DNA of 6,140 nucleotides from NCBI GenBank assembly GCA_049600855.1, contig JBMYQA010000339.1, positions 1 through 6,140 of the forward strand, read 5' to 3'. A program made the translations under genes and the position numbers. Origin of the DNA: JBMYQA01 sp049600855. GTDB taxonomy: Bacteria; Bacteroidota; Bacteroidia; Cytophagales; Flammeovirgaceae. This document shows positions 5,964 through 6,140 of this stretch, piece by piece. The stretch's first letter is position 1; each line of letters begins with the position of its first letter. The notes under the pieces were generated by a model. That model made no database searches and was not told where the DNA came from. It saw only the letters and a list, made by a program, of their open reading frames with translations.

Positions 5964-6140
5964 GCTGATTTTAGAAATGAGGGGTTGGATATTAGAAATC
6001 TTGTTTTCAAGTAGAACTCTACTATATTAGTCATTCACTACCATAAACAAATAAATTCATTAAAACACTTGCAGTAATAAAAATCTGATTATAAGTGAGT
6101 TAACCTATTTTTCTTCACCAGTGGGCTGGGTTGTTCTTTT
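5964..6140. other. non-coding tail after the lipase-like gene
   Basis: I see no gene start on either strand. A short hairpin AGTAG-AACT-CTACT (6010-6023) lies about 45 bases after the stop codon but lacks a T-run, so it is at best a weak terminator candidate. The rest is plain AT-rich sequence. Confidence 0.4.

Noticed and set aside
6010..6023. Intrinsic terminator after the lipase-like gene
   Set aside because: The stem is only 5-6 bp and is not followed by a T-run.
5610..6034. Short minus-strand frames opposite and beyond the lipase-like gene
   Set aside because: They are antisense to conserved catalytic segments of the hydrolase, which is clearly the real gene.

Overview
The window is AT-rich and, on balance, looks like a member of the Bacteroidota. 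The clues are a lipoprotein with an acidic stretch right after the lipidated cysteine (a surface-export type signal known from that phylum), the general lack of Shine-Dalgarno sequences ahead of the start codons, and a fragment of an IS982-type transposase. No marker gene is present, so the genus cannot be fixed from this sequence alone.

Layout, left to right. Positions 1-235 (minus strand) hold the first 78 codons of an IS982-family transposase that runs off the left edge. A strong imperfect hairpin abuts its start codon, and a possible element terminus lies near 352. After about 240 bases of non-coding DNA containing an inverted repeat and a short direct repeat, a 237-residue orphan protein (592-1305, plus) converges on a second orphan of about 310 residues (1332-2264 or 2267, minus), with only 26 bases between them. 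Neither is recognised. A 574-base gap follows (2268-2841) that is unusually rich in palindromes: a small perfect hairpin at 2405-2429, an 18-bp-arm inverted repeat at 2521-2589 and a nested REP-like palindrome at 2712-2801. Next comes a 494-residue flavin-dependent oxidoreductase of the FMO/Baeyer-Villiger-like monooxygenase type (2842-4326, minus). It is divergent from a 401-residue surface lipoprotein of the alpha/beta-hydrolase (secretory lipase-like) fold (4758-5963, plus). The 431 bases between their start codons contain two fold-back elements whose four arms share one terminal sequence, a signature of non-autonomous transposon (MITE-like) copies. The last 177 bases show nothing clear.

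The genes do not form an operon, and no common pathway can be demonstrated. The oxidoreductase and the esterase/lipase could each act on lipid-like or ester substrates and share a divergent control region, but that is inference. The most distinctive content is the density of fold-back DNA in nearly every longer intergenic gap, together with an IS fragment. This suggests an accessory region shaped by insertion elements and their small derivatives. I saw no CRISPR array, tRNA, rRNA, or clear defence or biosynthetic cluster.
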